DNA of 64,000 nt. Source: Pseudomonas coleopterorum. Its GTDB lineage: Bacteria; Pseudomonadota; Gammaproteobacteria; Pseudomonadales; Pseudomonadaceae. Location of the stretch: NCBI RefSeq assembly GCF_900105555.1, contig NZ_FNTZ01000001.1, positions 930,001-994,000 on the forward strand, written 5' to 3'. Under the pieces are notes generated by a model. It worked only from the letters and a program-made list of their open reading frames with translations, made no database searches and had not been told where the DNA came from. Both the position numbers and the translations under genes were made by a program. Positions 1-9,137 of the stretch are shown piece by piece. The first letter of the stretch is position 1. Every line of letters begins with the position of its first letter.

Positions 1-1
1 T

Positions 2-397
2 GACATGGGCAGCGGTGAAGTCGACGATGCCTGGGCCGTGGCCCGCTGGCTTCGAGCGAAACACCCCGAACTGCCGCTGACGATTCTGGGCTTTTCCTTT
101 GGCGGTTTCGTGGCAGCCACCCTGGCCGGCCGCCTGGAGGCTGAAGGCGAGGCGGTGCAGCAGTTGTTCATGGTCGCTCCAGCGGTGATGCGGATAACCG
201 AGCGCTTGCCGCAGCAGGCCACATTGACCGTGATCCAGCCGGATGCCGACGAGGTGGTTGATCCACAGCTCGTCTACGACTGGTCCGACGAGCTCGAGCG
301 CCCCCACGAGCTGCTGAAAGTGGCAGAATGCGGGCACTTTTTCCACGGCAAGCTGACCGACCTCAAGGATCTGCTGCTGCCGCGTCTTTCGAACTGA
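2..397 (+). CDS. Alpha/beta hydrolase, 3' part only
   Basis: The gene enters from the left edge, so its true start is missing; about 131 C-terminal residues are visible. The reading frame carries a nucleophile elbow, GFSFGG, about 47 residues in, so the serine is present. A late Asp (in [10 protein letters not shown]) and a late His (CGHFFHG) complete a Ser-Asp-His triad in the usual order for alpha/beta hydrolases. The short size and lack of a lid suggest the small dienelactone-hydrolase-like or YfgA/YsgA-like esterase group. It ends 34 bases before trpS and may be co-transcribed with it. The substrate cannot be read from the sequence. Confidence 0.8.
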   Translation, partial: DMGSGEVDDAWAVARWLRAKHPELPLTILGFSFGGFVAATLAGRLEAEGEAVQQLFMVAPAVMRITERLPQQATLTVIQPDADEVVDPQLVYDWSDELERPHELLKVAECGHFFHGKLTDLKDLLLPRLSN

Positions 398-431
398 TGC
401 CCGTCCACGGCTCCTGAACAAGAATCGACCA

Positions 432-1781
432 ATGACCACTCGTATCCTGACCGGTATCACCACCACTGGCACGCCTCACCTTGGCAACTATGCCGGCGCC
501 ATCCGCCCGGCGATCGTTGCCAGTCGCCAGAGTGACGCCGACTCGTTCTATTTCCTGGCCGATTACCACGCCCTGATCAAATGCGATGACCCGCTGCGCA
601 TCCAGCGCTCGCGTCTGGAAATCGCGGCCACCTGGCTGGCGTCGGGTCTGGATGTGGAGCGGGTGACGTTCTATCGGCAGTCCGATATCCCGGAAATCCC
701 GGAACTGACCTGGCTGCTGACCTGCGTGGCCGCCAAGGGCCTGCTCAACCGCGCCCATGCCTACAAGGCGTCGGTAGACAAGAACGTCGAAACCGGTGAA
801 GACCCCGATGCCGGCATCTCCATGGGCTTGTACAGCTATCCGGTGCTGATGGCCGCCGACATCCTGATGTTCAATGCGCACAAGGTGCCGGTCGGCCGCG
901 ACCAGATCCAGCACGTGGAAATGGCCCGCGACATCGGCCAGCGTTTCAACCACCTGTTCGGCAAGGGCCGTGAGTTCTTCGTCATGCCCGAGGCGTTGAT
1001 CGAGGAAAGCGTCGCTACCTTGCCCGGCCTGGATGGGCGCAAGATGTCCAAGAGCTACGACAACACCATCCCGTTGTTCACCAGCGCCAAGGACATGAAG
1101 GACGCCATCTCGCGTATCGTCACCGACTCGCGCGCGCCGGGCGAAGCCAAGGACCCGGACAATTCGCACCTGTTTACCTTGTTCCAAGCCTTCGCCACGG
1201 CCGAGCAGAGCGCCGAGTTTCACGCCGCGCTGCGCGAAGGCCTGGGTTGGGGCGAGGCCAAGGCGCGCCTGTTCAACCTGCTCGATGCCGAGCTGGGTGA
1301 AGCCCGCGAGCGTTATCACCACTTTATCGAGCGCCCGGCGGAACTGGAGGACATCCTCCTGGCCGGCGCCGCTAAAGCCCGTGCCGTCGCCACGCCGTTT
1401 CTGGGTGAGCTGCGCGAGGCGGTGGGGCTTCGCTCCTTCCGCGAGCAGGTGCAGGTGACCACGGCAGGCAAGAAGAAAGCCGCCAAGGCTGCACGCTTCG
1501 TCAGCTTCCGTGACGACGACGGCAGCTTCCGCTTCCGTCTGCTCGACGCCAGCGGCGAGCAACTGCTGCTGTCGCGCAGCTTCGCCGACGGCAAGGCAGC
1601 CGGGCAGGTCAGCAAGCAATTGCAGCAGGGCGGTGAACTGGACATCCGCAGCGATGCCGAAAGCTTCACGCTGTGGCTGGACGACACCTGCGTGGCCGAT
1701 GGCCCGACGTTCACCACGACAGAGGCCCGCGATACCGCCATTCAGGCGTTGCGCAAGGCACTGCAGCCCCAAGGGGAGTGA
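432..1781 (+). CDS. trpS: Tryptophanyl-tRNA synthetase
   Basis: Charges tRNA-Trp with tryptophan in the cytoplasm. It is a class I synthetase: the HIGH-type motif appears as TPHLGN (residues 14-19) and the KMSKS loop is intact at 204-208. At 449 residues it is about 100 longer than the E. coli enzyme. The extra C-terminal part, from about residue 345, begins with a Lys/Ala-rich linker (GKKKAAKAA) and leads into a small domain; I recall the same long form in other pseudomonads. The ATG at 432 is the first start and gives the canonical N-terminus [11 protein letters not shown] hairpin and T-run follow the gene. Confidence 0.97.
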   Translation: MTTRILTGITTTGTPHLGNYAGAIRPAIVASRQSDADSFYFLADYHALIKCDDPLRIQRSRLEIAATWLASGLDVERVTFYRQSDIPEIPELTWLLTCVAAKGLLNRAHAYKASVDKNVETGEDPDAGISMGLYSYPVLMAADILMFNAHKVPVGRDQIQHVEMARDIGQRFNHLFGKGREFFVMPEALIEESVATLPGLDGRKMSKSYDNTIPLFTSAKDMKDAISRIVTDSRAPGEAKDPDNSHLFTLFQAFATAEQSAEFHAALREGLGWGEAKARLFNLLDAELGEARERYHHFIERPAELEDILLAGAAKARAVATPFLGELREAVGLRSFREQVQVTTAGKKKAAKAARFVSFRDDDGSFRFRLLDASGEQLLLSRSFADGKAAGQVSKQLQQGGELDIRSDAESFTLWLDDTCVADGPTFTTTEARDTAIQALRKALQPQGE

Positions 1782-1818
1782 TGCGACACCCTGTCGCAAA
1801 GCTCATTGCCATTATCCT

Positions 1819-1849
1819 GGGCCGTCGCTACAGTGACGGCCCGTTTTTG
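1819..1849 (+). terminator. Intrinsic terminator after trpS
   Basis: An 8-bp perfect stem (GGGCCGTC / GACGGCCC) with an 8-base loop is followed by GTTTTTGT. It lies 38 bases after trpS and ends 18 bases before zapE, so zapE probably receives little read-through from trpS. Confidence 0.75.
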
Positions 1850-1866
1850 TTGCCTTGCTAACGAAT

Positions 1867-2961
1867 ATGACGCCCCTAGAACGATACCAAGCCGATCTCA
1901 AACGTCCCGAATTCTTCCACGACGCCGCCCAGGAAAATGCCGTCCGCCACCTGCAGCGTCTGTACGACGATCTGGTCGCCGCCGGGCACAGCAAACCTGG
2001 CGTGTTCGGCAAGCTGTTCGGCAAGAAGGAACCCAAGCTGGTCAAGGGGATTTACTTCTGGGGCGGCGTCGGCCGCGGCAAGACCTACCTGGTCGACACC
2101 TTCTTCGACGCCTTGCCGTTCGAGCAGAAAGTGCGTACGCACTTCCACCGCTTCATGAAGCGCGTGCACGAGGAACTGAAAACCCTCAAGGACGTGAAGA
2201 ACCCGCTGACGGTGATCGCCAAGCGGTTCTCCGATGAGGCGCGGGTGATCTGCTTCGACGAATTCTTCGTTTCGGACATCACCGACGCGATGATCCTGGG
2301 CACCTTGATGGAAGAGCTGTTCAAGAACGGCGTCACGCTGGTGGCGACCTCCAACATCGTGCCTGACGGCCTGTACAAGGACGGTCTGCAACGAGCGCGC
2401 TTCCTGCCGGCGATCGCGCTGATCAAGGAGCACACCGAGATCGTCAACGTCGACAGCGGCGTCGACTATCGCCTGCGTCACCTGGAGCAGGCCGAGCTGT
2501 TCCACTCACCGCTCAACGAAGCCGCCCAGGCGAGCATGCGCGAAAGCTTCAAGGCGCTGACCCACAACAGCACCAAGGTGGTCGAGAACGACCCCCTGAT
2601 GATCGAGAACCGCGAGATCCGCGCGCTACGCACCTGCGATGACGTGGCCTGGTTCGAATTCCGCGAGCTGTGCGACGGCCCACGCAGCCAGAACGACTAC
2701 ATCGAGCTGGGCAAGATCTTCAATGCCGTATTGCTCAGCGGTGTCGAGCAGATGAGCGTGACCACCGACGACATCGCCCGCCGCTTCATCAACATGGTCG
2801 ACGAGTTCTACGATCGCAACGTGAAGCTGATCATCTCGGCCGAAGTGGAGCTCAAGGATCTGTACACCGGTGGACGTCTGAACTTCGAGTTCCAGCGCAC
2901 CTTGAGCCGCCTGCTGGAAATGCAGTCCCACGAGTTCCTCTCGCGGGCGCACAAGCCCTGA
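1867..2961 (+). CDS. zapE: Cell division protein ZapE (AFG1-family ATPase)
   Basis: ZapE is an AFG1/YhcM-type P-loop ATPase that binds FtsZ and destabilises the Z-ring late in division or under stress. The Walker A sequence GGVGRGKT lies at residues 66-73 and a Walker B-like ICFDEFFVSDI is near 120-130. The 364-residue length fits the family. The reading frame is open to a TTG at 1855, but ATG 1867 (MTPLERYQADL) is the N-terminus expected for the family. The gene stands alone between the trpS terminator and a small hairpin, with convergent genes beyond. In E. coli zapE is next to rplM-rpsI; here two minus-strand genes separate them. Confidence 0.93.
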   Translation: MTPLERYQADLKRPEFFHDAAQENAVRHLQRLYDDLVAAGHSKPGVFGKLFGKKEPKLVKGIYFWGGVGRGKTYLVDTFFDALPFEQKVRTHFHRFMKRVHEELKTLKDVKNPLTVIAKRFSDEARVICFDEFFVSDITDAMILGTLMEELFKNGVTLVATSNIVPDGLYKDGLQRARFLPAIALIKEHTEIVNVDSGVDYRLRHLEQAELFHSPLNEAAQASMRESFKALTHNSTKVVENDPLMIENREIRALRTCDDVAWFEFRELCDGPRSQNDYIELGKIFNAVLLSGVEQMSVTTDDIARRFINMVDEFYDRNVKLIISAEVELKDLYTGGRLNFEFQRTLSRLLEMQSHEFLSRAHKP

Positions 2962-3003
2962 CAGACCGCAGGGTCTGTTTCGCGGCCGCCGACCGCTCCT
3001 GCC
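2962..3003 (+). repeat. Small hairpin plus single REP-like element after zapE
   Basis: A 6-bp hairpin (CAGACC / GGTCTG, then TTT) begins right after the zapE stop and may act as a weak terminator. From 2978 to 3003 there is a REP-type sequence whose reverse strand reads GGCAGGAGCGGTCGGCGGCC and on into GCGAAA. This matches the pair at 4144-4212 in its GGAGCGG...GGCCGCGAA core. Confidence 0.6.
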
Positions 3004-3054
3004 ATTGTCCGCAGGACCGGTCAGTGACCGAGAAAAGCGCACCGCAATGTTTCT

Positions 3055-4053
3055 TCACGCCGCCTGCATGAACTGCTGACGATAGCCATTGGGCGACAGT
3101 TCGGTGTGCTGGCGGAACAGCCGCGCGAAGAAGCTCGCATCGTCGTACCCCACTTCATAGCTGATCGTCTTGACGCTCTTGCGGGTACCTGACAACAGGC
3201 CCTTGGCAGTTTCGATGCGCAGCCGCTGCAGGTAATGCAGCGGCTTGTCGCCAGTGGCGGCATGGAAACGACGCATGAAGTTGCGGATGCTCATGCCACG
3301 CTCGCGAGCCACGTCCTCGAAACGGAATTTCTCGGCGAAGTGTTCTTCGAGCCATTGCTGGATATGCAGGATCGGCACGTCACGGTGCAGCTTCTGGCCA
3401 CCGAAGCCAATGCGTCCAGGCGTATAGCTGCGCTGCACTTCGTACAGGGTATCGCGCGAAACCGCCTGGGCTACATGGGCGCCACAGAACCGCTCGATCA
3501 GGTGAATGTACAGGTCGCAGGCCGACACCGGCCCGCCGGCACAGAAGAGGTTGTCCGCGTCGGTCAGGTGCTTGTCCTGATTGAGACGAACGCCGGGAAA
3601 GCGATGCTTGAATTCTTCGAAGAAACGCCAGTAGGTGGTCGCTTCCTTGCCGTCCAGCAGGCCACTGGCAGCCAGCCAGAACACGCCGCTGGCCTCACCG
3701 CACAGAACCGCGCCGCGGGCGTGTTGAGAGCACAGCCAAGGCAGCACCTGCGGGTAGCGCGCCGCAGCACTGTCGAAGTCGCCCCAGCAGGCGGGCAGGA
3801 TGATCAGGTCGGCGTCTTCCAGACCACCGTCCACTGGCAGCATGACCTCGCTGAAACTGCGCACCGGCAGCCCGTCCGGGCTGACCAGGCGGGTCTCGAA
3901 GAGCGCATGGCGGTCCAGGCCCAGCTGCTTGCCGTAGCGCAGGCTGGCCATGTGGAAGAAGTCCTTGGCCTGCATCAGGGTCGAGGCCATGACCTGATCG
4001 GTGGCCAGAATGCAGACGCGCCGCAGCGCAGGCGTGTGGGGCGTGAAGATCAT
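3055..4053 (-). CDS. GlxA-family transcriptional regulator (DJ-1/PfpI + AraC HTH)
   Basis: A 332-residue regulator. The N-terminal ~190 residues form a DJ-1/PfpI-like (class I glutamine amidotransferase-like) sensor domain, with a Cys in the elbow-like LCGEASGVFWLA. The C-terminal ~100 residues form an AraC-type double helix-turn-helix with the typical signature around RIETAKGLLSGT...VGYDDASFFARLFRQHTELSPNGYRQQF split over two helices. Relatives include GlxA, ArgR, CdhR and GbdR of pseudomonads, which control amino acid and choline-derivative catabolism. The ligand cannot be told from sequence. It lies upstream of tas on the same strand order (tas then this gene), separated by a REP pair. Confidence 0.88.
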   Translation of the reverse strand: MIFTPHTPALRRVCILATDQVMASTLMQAKDFFHMASLRYGKQLGLDRHALFETRLVSPDGLPVRSFSEVMLPVDGGLEDADLIILPACWGDFDSAAARYPQVLPWLCSQHARGAVLCGEASGVFWLAASGLLDGKEATTYWRFFEEFKHRFPGVRLNQDKHLTDADNLFCAGGPVSACDLYIHLIERFCGAHVAQAVSRDTLYEVQRSYTPGRIGFGGQKLHRDVPILHIQQWLEEHFAEKFRFEDVARERGMSIRNFMRRFHAATGDKPLHYLQRLRIETAKGLLSGTRKSVKTISYEVGYDDASFFARLFRQHTELSPNGYRQQFMQAA

Positions 4054-4143
4054 GATTTTATTCTTGTGGGGTGAAAGCGGTCAGGATATGGCCGAAGCGC
4101 CGCTGGATTCAAGCGAGGTCGAGAAGGGGAAGGGTATTGATCC

Positions 4144-4212
4144 CTTCACGGCCGCTGACCGCTCCTACGAAAGAGGTTCAGATCCCTGTAGGAGCGGCCA
4201 GTGGCTGCGAAG
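4144..4212. repeat. Inverted pair of REP elements
   Basis: Two copies face each other: one reads CTTCACGGCCGCTGACCGCT then CCTACGA (4144-4170), the other CTGTAGGAGCGGCCAGTGGC then TGCGAAG (4186-4212). The reverse complement of the first aligns with the second over about 27 bases with few mismatches. This is the usual Pseudomonas REP doublet, GTAGGAGCGG core, in an intergenic gap between two minus-strand genes. It can fold as one long hairpin and may stabilise or terminate the tas transcript. Confidence 0.8.
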
Positions 4213-4241
4213 AGGCCATCAGCAACAGCAGCAATCGAAAG

Positions 4242-5282
4242 TCACGGCGCCGGATTCGGCTGCGCCTTGTGGATTGCCTCGATACCCGCCAGCACCTCTT
4301 CGGACAGTTGCAGATCGATGCTCGCCAGGTTGCTGTCCAGTTGTTCCAGCGAGGTCGCCCCGATGATGTTGCTGGTCACGAACGGCTGCGCGGTGACGAA
4401 GGCCAGGGCCATCTGCGCCGGGTCCAGACCGTGTTCGCGGGCCAGCGCCACGTAGCGGCTGGTGGCAGCGATTGCCTGGTCGTTGGCGTAGCGGGTGAAA
4501 CGGCTGAACAGGGCCAGACGGCTACCGGCCGGACGTGCGCCGTTCTCGAACTTGCCCGAGAGCATGCCGAACGCCAGGGGCGAGTAGGCCAGCAGCCCGC
4601 ACTGCTCACGGATGGCCACTTCGGCCAGGCCGACCTCGAAGGTGCGGTTGAGCAGGTTGTAGGGGTTCTGGATGGACACCGGGCGGGGCAGGTTGCCGCT
4701 GTCGGCCAGACCCAGGAACTTCATCGTGCCCCACGGCGTTTCGTTGGACAGCCCGACATGCCGGATCTTGCCGGCCTTGACCTGTTCATCGAGCACCTGC
4801 AGGGTTTCCTGCAACGGTGTGTCGAGGTGGTCCTGGGTGTGCTGATAGCCCAGCTTGCCGAAGAAGTTGGTACTGCGTTCCGGCCAGTGCAACTGATAGA
4901 GGTCGATCCAGTCGGTCTGCAACCGCTGCAGGCTGGCATCCAGGGCCGCGACGATGTGCTCGCGGTTGAATTTCAGCTGGCCATCGCGGATGTGGCTGAT
5001 GCCGTTGCCGGGGCCGGCGATCTTGCTCGCCAGGATCCAGTCGGCGCGGTCGCCCTGGCGCTTGAACCAGTTGCCGATCACCCGCTCGGTGGCGGCATAG
5101 GTTTCCGGACGCGGTGGCACGGGGTACATTTCCGCCGTGTCGAGGAAATTGATGCCGGCCGCCTTGGCCCTTTCTATCTGCGCGAAGCCTTGCTCCTCGG
5201 TGTTCTGCTCGCCCCAGGTCATGGTGCCCAGGCACAGCGCGCTCACGTTCAGATCGGTACGTCCCAGCTTGCGATAGTGCAT
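4242..5282 (-). CDS. tas: NADP(H)-dependent aldo-keto reductase Tas
   Basis: A 346-residue aldo-keto reductase. It follows E. coli Tas closely from memory: MxYRKLGRTDLxVSxLCLGTMTWGEQN at the start, NFLDTAEMYPVPPRPET (catalytic Asp and Tyr), ASKIAGPG (Lys) and YQLHWPERSTNFFGKLGY (His). The C-terminal third has the NADP-binding pattern SPLAFGMLSGKF and FVTSNIIGATS. The physiological substrate of Tas is not established; in E. coli it was named for suppressing a tyrosine auxotrophy. The start at 5282 is the only one giving the conserved N-terminus and sits behind AGGAGTCACCG. It is divergent from rplM. Confidence 0.92.
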   Translation of the reverse strand: MHYRKLGRTDLNVSALCLGTMTWGEQNTEEQGFAQIERAKAAGINFLDTAEMYPVPPRPETYAATERVIGNWFKRQGDRADWILASKIAGPGNGISHIRDGQLKFNREHIVAALDASLQRLQTDWIDLYQLHWPERSTNFFGKLGYQHTQDHLDTPLQETLQVLDEQVKAGKIRHVGLSNETPWGTMKFLGLADSGNLPRPVSIQNPYNLLNRTFEVGLAEVAIREQCGLLAYSPLAFGMLSGKFENGARPAGSRLALFSRFTRYANDQAIAATSRYVALAREHGLDPAQMALAFVTAQPFVTSNIIGATSLEQLDSNLASIDLQLSEEVLAGIEAIHKAQPNPAP

Positions 5283-5462
5283 CGGTGACTCCTCTTGGCA
5301 AAGGAATCATAAAAGCAGGTTGATATTTTTTTCGCAATCTGGATAATTCGGCCCCTCTCTGTGAAGTGGAAGTGATGCCCCCCCTCCCGGAAGAATTTTG
5401 CCGTGTATGTGACGCGAAGACCCGAGCCCCCCAAAAGTGTCCCGTGCCCGGCTGCCTTTGAC

Positions 5463-5491
5463 TTGTCAAAGTAAGCACTATTCAGTAAGAT
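5463..5491 (+). promoter_or_regulatory. Sigma70-type promoter for rplM-rpsI
   Basis: TTGTCA (5463-5468), 17 bases, then TAAGAT (5486-5491). The -35 lies inside a palindrome CTTTGACTTGTCAAAG. The leader between promoter and rplM has a CCGCC...GGCGG arm pair (5492-5515), which could be part of the L13 control region, but I cannot show this. Confidence 0.5.
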
Positions 5492-5533
5492 CCGCCGTCT
5501 CTTTTTGCTGGGCGGCCCCTGAGGCTATAAAGA

Positions 5534-5962
5534 ATGAAAACTTTTACTGCTAAACCGGAAACAGTAAAGCGCGACTGGTTCGTCGTTGATGCTGCTGGTC
5601 AGACCCTGGGTCGTCTGGCTACAGAAATCGCGAGCCGTCTGCGTGGCAAGCACAAGCCTGAGTACACTCCTCACGTTGACACCGGCGACTACATCGTCGT
5701 CATCAACGCCGAGCAGGTGCGTGTCACTGGTGCCAAAACCACTGACAAGATCTACTACTCCCACTCCGGTTTCCCGGGCGGTATCAAGTCGATCAACTTC
5801 GAAAAGCTGATCGCCAAGGCGCCAGAGCGCGTGCTCGAGACCGCGGTTAAGGGCATGCTGCCCAAGAATCCGCTGGGTCGCGACATGTACCGTAAGCTGA
5901 AAGTCTATGCGGGCGCTGCTCACCCTCATACTGCTCAGCAGCCCCAAGAACTGAAGTTTTAA
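5534..5962 (+). CDS. rplM: 50S ribosomal protein L13
   Basis: Early-assembling large-subunit protein. The 142 residues match L13 over the full length: MKTFTAKP at the start, [19 protein letters not shown] near 17-33, [18 protein letters not shown] around 36-53, and [22 protein letters not shown] near the end. It is the first gene of the L13-S9 operon, 14 bases upstream of rpsI. The ATG at 5534 is the first in frame. E. coli L13 represses its own operon, so similar feedback is likely here but not visible in the sequence. Confidence 0.98.
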   Translation: MKTFTAKPETVKRDWFVVDAAGQTLGRLATEIASRLRGKHKPEYTPHVDTGDYIVVINAEQVRVTGAKTTDKIYYSHSGFPGGIKSINFEKLIAKAPERVLETAVKGMLPKNPLGRDMYRKLKVYAGAAHPHTAQQPQELKF

Positions 5963-5976
5963 CGGAATAGTTCATT

Positions 5977-6369
5977 ATGTCGGCGACTCAAAATTACGGC
6001 ACTGGCCGTCGCAAGACCGCAACCGCTCGCGTTTTCCTGCGTCCGGGCACCGGTAACATCTCCATCAACAATCGCACTCTGGACACCTTCTTCGGTCGCG
6101 AAACTGCCCGCATGGTAGTTCGCCAGCCGCTGGAGCTGACCGAGAACACCGAGAAGTTCGACATCTACGTCACCGTCATCGGTGGTGGTGTCAGCGGTCA
6201 GGCCGGTGCGATCCGTCACGGTATCACCCGTGCACTGATGGACTACGACGAAGCACTGCGTCCGGCCCTGCGTAAAGCAGGCTTCGTGACTCGCGATGCT
6301 CGTGAAGTTGAACGTAAGAAAGTCGGTCTGCGTAAAGCGCGTAAGCGTCCGCAGTACTCGAAGCGTTAA
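5977..6369 (+). CDS. rpsI: 30S ribosomal protein S9
   Basis: Small-subunit protein whose basic C-terminal tail reaches the P-site tRNA. The 130 residues show the family pattern: [18 protein letters not shown] near the start, the [27 protein letters not shown] stretch (in parts), and the C-terminal [12 protein letters not shown] ending in Lys-Arg as required for tRNA contact. It is the second gene of the rplM operon and is followed by a strong terminator. Confidence 0.98.
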   Translation: MSATQNYGTGRRKTATARVFLRPGTGNISINNRTLDTFFGRETARMVVRQPLELTENTEKFDIYVTVIGGGVSGQAGAIRHGITRALMDYDEALRPALRKAGFVTRDAREVERKKVGLRKARKRPQYSKR

Positions 6370-6390
6370 TTCGCGTCTTCGTTCCAGAAA

Positions 6391-6422
6391 AAACCCGGTT
6401 CTCGCGAGCCGGGTTTTTTTTT
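6391..6422 (+). terminator. Intrinsic terminator of rplM-rpsI
   Basis: AAACCCGG / CCGGGTTT stem with a loop, then a run of T. It starts 22 bases after the rpsI stop and separates the ribosomal genes from petABC. Confidence 0.9.
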
Positions 6423-6502
6423 CGCCCGTCAATCCGTGAGAGGCGCTGGTACACTGCGCGCTGGACAATGCAGATGCCTATTGCGGCAGGCTAAGGTAGA
6501 GG

Positions 6503-7111
6503 ATGGCGGACGAGCAGAGCGGGGTGTGTGACATCGACCAGGGTCGCCGTCGCTTTCTGGTCAGAACCACGGCGCTGGTGGGCGCTGCCGGTGCGGTCGG
6601 CGCGACGGTGCCGTTCGTGGCTTCATGGCAACCCAGTGCCAAGGCTCGCGCCGCAGCCGCGCCGGTCAAGGTGAACATCGCCAAGATCGAGCCTGGGCAG
6701 CAGATGGTCGCCCGCTGGCGTGGCCAACCCGTTTTCATCTGCCGACGCACGCCGCAGGTACTCGACAATCTTGCCCACGACATCGACCATCTGGCGGATC
6801 CCGAATCGCGCGACTCGGACCAGCCAAGGTATGTCGACGCCGCATTGCGCGCCATCCGGCCCGAGGTGCTAGTGGTGGTCGGCATCTGTACGCACCTGGG
6901 TTGTTCGCCCACCTTCCGGCCCGAGGTTGCGCCAGCCGACCTGGGGCCGGACTGGCAGGGCGGGTATTTCTGCCCCTGTCATGGCTCGCACTACGATCTG
7001 GCAGGGCGTGTCTACAAGGCGCAGCCCGCACCCTTGAACCTCGCCGTGCCACCGCATTACTACGAAAGTGCCGATGTGCTCGTGCTGGGTATCGATGGGG
7101 AGAGTGCCTGA
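6503..7111 (+). CDS. petA: Ubiquinol-cytochrome c reductase, Rieske iron-sulfur subunit
   Basis: The [2Fe-2S] subunit of the cytochrome bc1 complex, carrying electrons from quinol to cytochrome c1 on the periplasmic face. The N-terminus has a Tat-like RRRFLV motif followed by one hydrophobic segment (about residues 20-45) that serves as anchor. The cluster motifs are complete: CTHLGC with Cys129 and His131, and CPCHGS with Cys157 and His160; Cys134 and Cys159 form the usual disulfide. Length 202 fits the family. The stop overlaps the petB start by one base (TGATG), showing translational coupling in a petABC operon. Confidence 0.97.
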   Translation: MADEQSGVCDIDQGRRRFLVRTTALVGAAGAVGATVPFVASWQPSAKARAAAAPVKVNIAKIEPGQQMVARWRGQPVFICRRTPQVLDNLAHDIDHLADPESRDSDQPRYVDAALRAIRPEVLVVVGICTHLGCSPTFRPEVAPADLGPDWQGGYFCPCHGSHYDLAGRVYKAQPAPLNLAVPPHYYESADVLVLGIDGESA

Positions 7112-8325
7112 TGCGAGGCCTGTTGCAGTGGATCGAAGCGCGCCTGCCGGTGGGCAGGGTGTGGCGCAACCACCTGAGCCAGTACTACGTCCCGAAGAAT
7201 CTGAATGTTTTCTACATTTTCGGATCTCTGGCGCTGCTGATGCTGCTCAATCAGTTGCTCACCGGCATCTGGCTGACCATGAACTACACGCCCACGGCCG
7301 AGGGGGCTTTCGCGTCCATCGAGTACATCATGCGCGACGTCGAATATGGCTGGCTGCTGCGCTACCTGCATTCCACCGGTGCTTCGGCGTTCTTCATCGT
7401 GATCTACCTGCACATGTTCCGCAGCCTGCTGTATGGCTCCTATCAGAAGCCGCGCGAGCTGGTGTGGGTGTTCGGCATGTCGATCTATCTGCTGCTGATG
7501 GCGGAGGCCTTCATGGGGTACCTGCTGCCGTGGGGACAGATGTCGTACTGGGGGGCGCAGGTGATCATCTCGTTGTTTGGTGCCATCCCTATTGTGGGCG
7601 CCGATCTGGCCCAGTGGATCCGCGGTGACTACCTGGTCTCGGGCGTGACCTTGAGCCGTTTCTTTGCCTTGCATGTGGTGGCCTTGCCGCTGCTGATCGT
7701 GGCGCTGGTGGTGCTGCACATTCTGGCGCTGCACGAGGTGGGCTCGAACAACCCCGACGGCATCGACATCAAACGCCTGCGCGACGCGGACGGCAAGCCG
7801 CTGGACGGCATTGCCTTTCATCCCTACTACACGGTCAAGGATCTGCTCGGGGTGGCGGTTTTTCTGTTCGTGTTCAGCGCCGTGGTGTTCTTCTTTCCGC
7901 AGATGGGTGGATACTTTCTGGAGCCGACCAATTTCGAGCCCGCGAACGTGCTCAAGACGCCAGAGCACATTGCCCCCGTCTGGTACTTCACCCCGTTCTA
8001 CGCGATTCTGCGTGCCGTGCCCGACAAGCTAATGGGCGTATGCGCCATGGGCCTGGCGATCGCCATTGTGTTCGTGCTGCCCTGGCTGGACCGCAGCCCG
8101 GTGAAGTCGATGCGCTACAAGGGATGGCTCAGCCGCATTGCGCTGGCGCTGTTCTGCGTGGCGTTCGTGGCGCTGGGCTACCTGGGCATGCAACCGGCCA
8201 CAGCCGCCACGACCTGGGCGGCAAGGGTGTGCATGGTGCTGTACTTCGGCTATTTCCTGGCGATGCCGCTGTACACACGTCGGGAAATCACCCGGCCGGT
8301 GCCCGATCGGATTCCAAGCCGATGA
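7111..8325 (+). CDS. petB: Cytochrome b of the bc1 complex
   Basis: The membrane core of complex III, binding hemes bL and bH and both quinone sites. The 404-residue protein has eight hydrophobic helices; the heme-ligand region LRYLHSTGASAFFIVIYLHMFR and the Qo-site PEH loop (here in KTPEHIAPVWYFTPFYAILR, given in part) are recognisable. The frame is open far upstream into petA, but the ATG at 7111, coupled to the petA stop, gives the expected N-terminus MRGLLQWIEARLP. It overlaps petC by four bases (ATGA). Confidence 0.97.
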   Translation: MRGLLQWIEARLPVGRVWRNHLSQYYVPKNLNVFYIFGSLALLMLLNQLLTGIWLTMNYTPTAEGAFASIEYIMRDVEYGWLLRYLHSTGASAFFIVIYLHMFRSLLYGSYQKPRELVWVFGMSIYLLLMAEAFMGYLLPWGQMSYWGAQVIISLFGAIPIVGADLAQWIRGDYLVSGVTLSRFFALHVVALPLLIVALVVLHILALHEVGSNNPDGIDIKRLRDADGKPLDGIAFHPYYTVKDLLGVAVFLFVFSAVVFFFPQMGGYFLEPTNFEPANVLKTPEHIAPVWYFTPFYAILRAVPDKLMGVCAMGLAIAIVFVLPWLDRSPVKSMRYKGWLSRIALALFCVAFVALGYLGMQPATAATTWAARVCMVLYFGYFLAMPLYTRREITRPVPDRIPSR

Positions 8326-9050
8326 AAGCGCTGATTGCGTTTGTGCTACTGCTGTTGTTGTCGCCGCTGACGGTCCTTGCGGCACCCGTCGCCTCTGGCG
8401 TGCAACCTATGGTGATCGACGTGACCGACAAAGCTGCTTTGCGCGACGGTGCGAACACCTTTGTCGGCTATTGCATGGGCTGCCACGGCACGCAATTTCA
8501 GCGGTACCAGACGGTGGCCGACGATTTGGGCATACCCTATGAGCAGATGTTGCAGACCTTGGCGCCAGCAGGGGCGAGCATTGCCGACCCCATGCAGACA
8601 CGTTTGCTGCCGGGAGATGCCAAGGCCTGGTTCGGCGCCGAGGTCCCCGACCTGACCCTGATCGCTCGCGTGAGGGGTACCGACTGGCTGTACGCCTACC
8701 TGCAGGGCTTCTACGCCGACCCGGCGCGGCCCTGGGGTGTGAACAATACCGTCTACCCCAACGTCGGCATGCCCAATGTGCTGGAAAGCCTGCAGGGCCG
8801 TCAGGTACTCGACTGTGCCGAGCCGACGGCGCAACCGTGCACGCGTCTGCGCGTCACACCCGGTACCGGTAGCCTCGACGCTCGGCAATTCGACGACAAG
8901 GTCAGGAACCTGGTGACGTTCCTGGCCTACTCGGCCGACCCGGTACAGATTAAAAGCCGGCAGATTGGCCTGTACGTATTGCTGTACCTGGCGCTGCTGA
9001 TCCTCCTCGCTTACTTGCTGAAACGCGAATACTGGAAGGACGTGGGTTGA
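8322..9050 (+). CDS. petC: Cytochrome c1
   Basis: Membrane-anchored c-type cytochrome that passes electrons from the Rieske centre to soluble cytochrome c or the terminal oxidase. It has a Sec signal peptide (MKALIAFVLLLLLSPLTVLA), a heme-attachment motif CMGCH with Cys51, Cys54 and His55, a likely Met axial ligand in the NVGMPNVL region, and a C-terminal transmembrane helix near 215-235 ending KREYWKDVG. The 242-residue length is normal. The frame is open upstream, but ATG 8322, overlapping the petB stop, is the coupled start. Confidence 0.96.
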   Translation: MKALIAFVLLLLLSPLTVLAAPVASGVQPMVIDVTDKAALRDGANTFVGYCMGCHGTQFQRYQTVADDLGIPYEQMLQTLAPAGASIADPMQTRLLPGDAKAWFGAEVPDLTLIARVRGTDWLYAYLQGFYADPARPWGVNNTVYPNVGMPNVLESLQGRQVLDCAEPTAQPCTRLRVTPGTGSLDARQFDDKVRNLVTFLAYSADPVQIKSRQIGLYVLLYLALLILLAYLLKREYWKDVG

Positions 9051-9077
9051 AAGTGCGGTAAACTTCGCGGCTTGCTT

Positions 9078-9105
9078 GCGCCCCCTGCTGGGGTCGCTCG
9101 TTTTT
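9078..9105 (+). terminator. Possible terminator of petABC
   Basis: GCG-C-CCCC / GGGG-T-CGC stem with one mismatch and a TGCT loop, followed by TCGTTTTT. It lies 28 bases after petC and 33 bases before sspA, so sspAB may have partly separate expression. Confidence 0.5.
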
Positions 9106-9137
9106 GCATTCATACTCTATACGCGAGGAGGACCGCC

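Noticed and set aside
6625..7110. N-terminal extension of petB
   Set aside because: The frame is open but lies within petA, which has clear Rieske motifs; petB homology begins at 7111.
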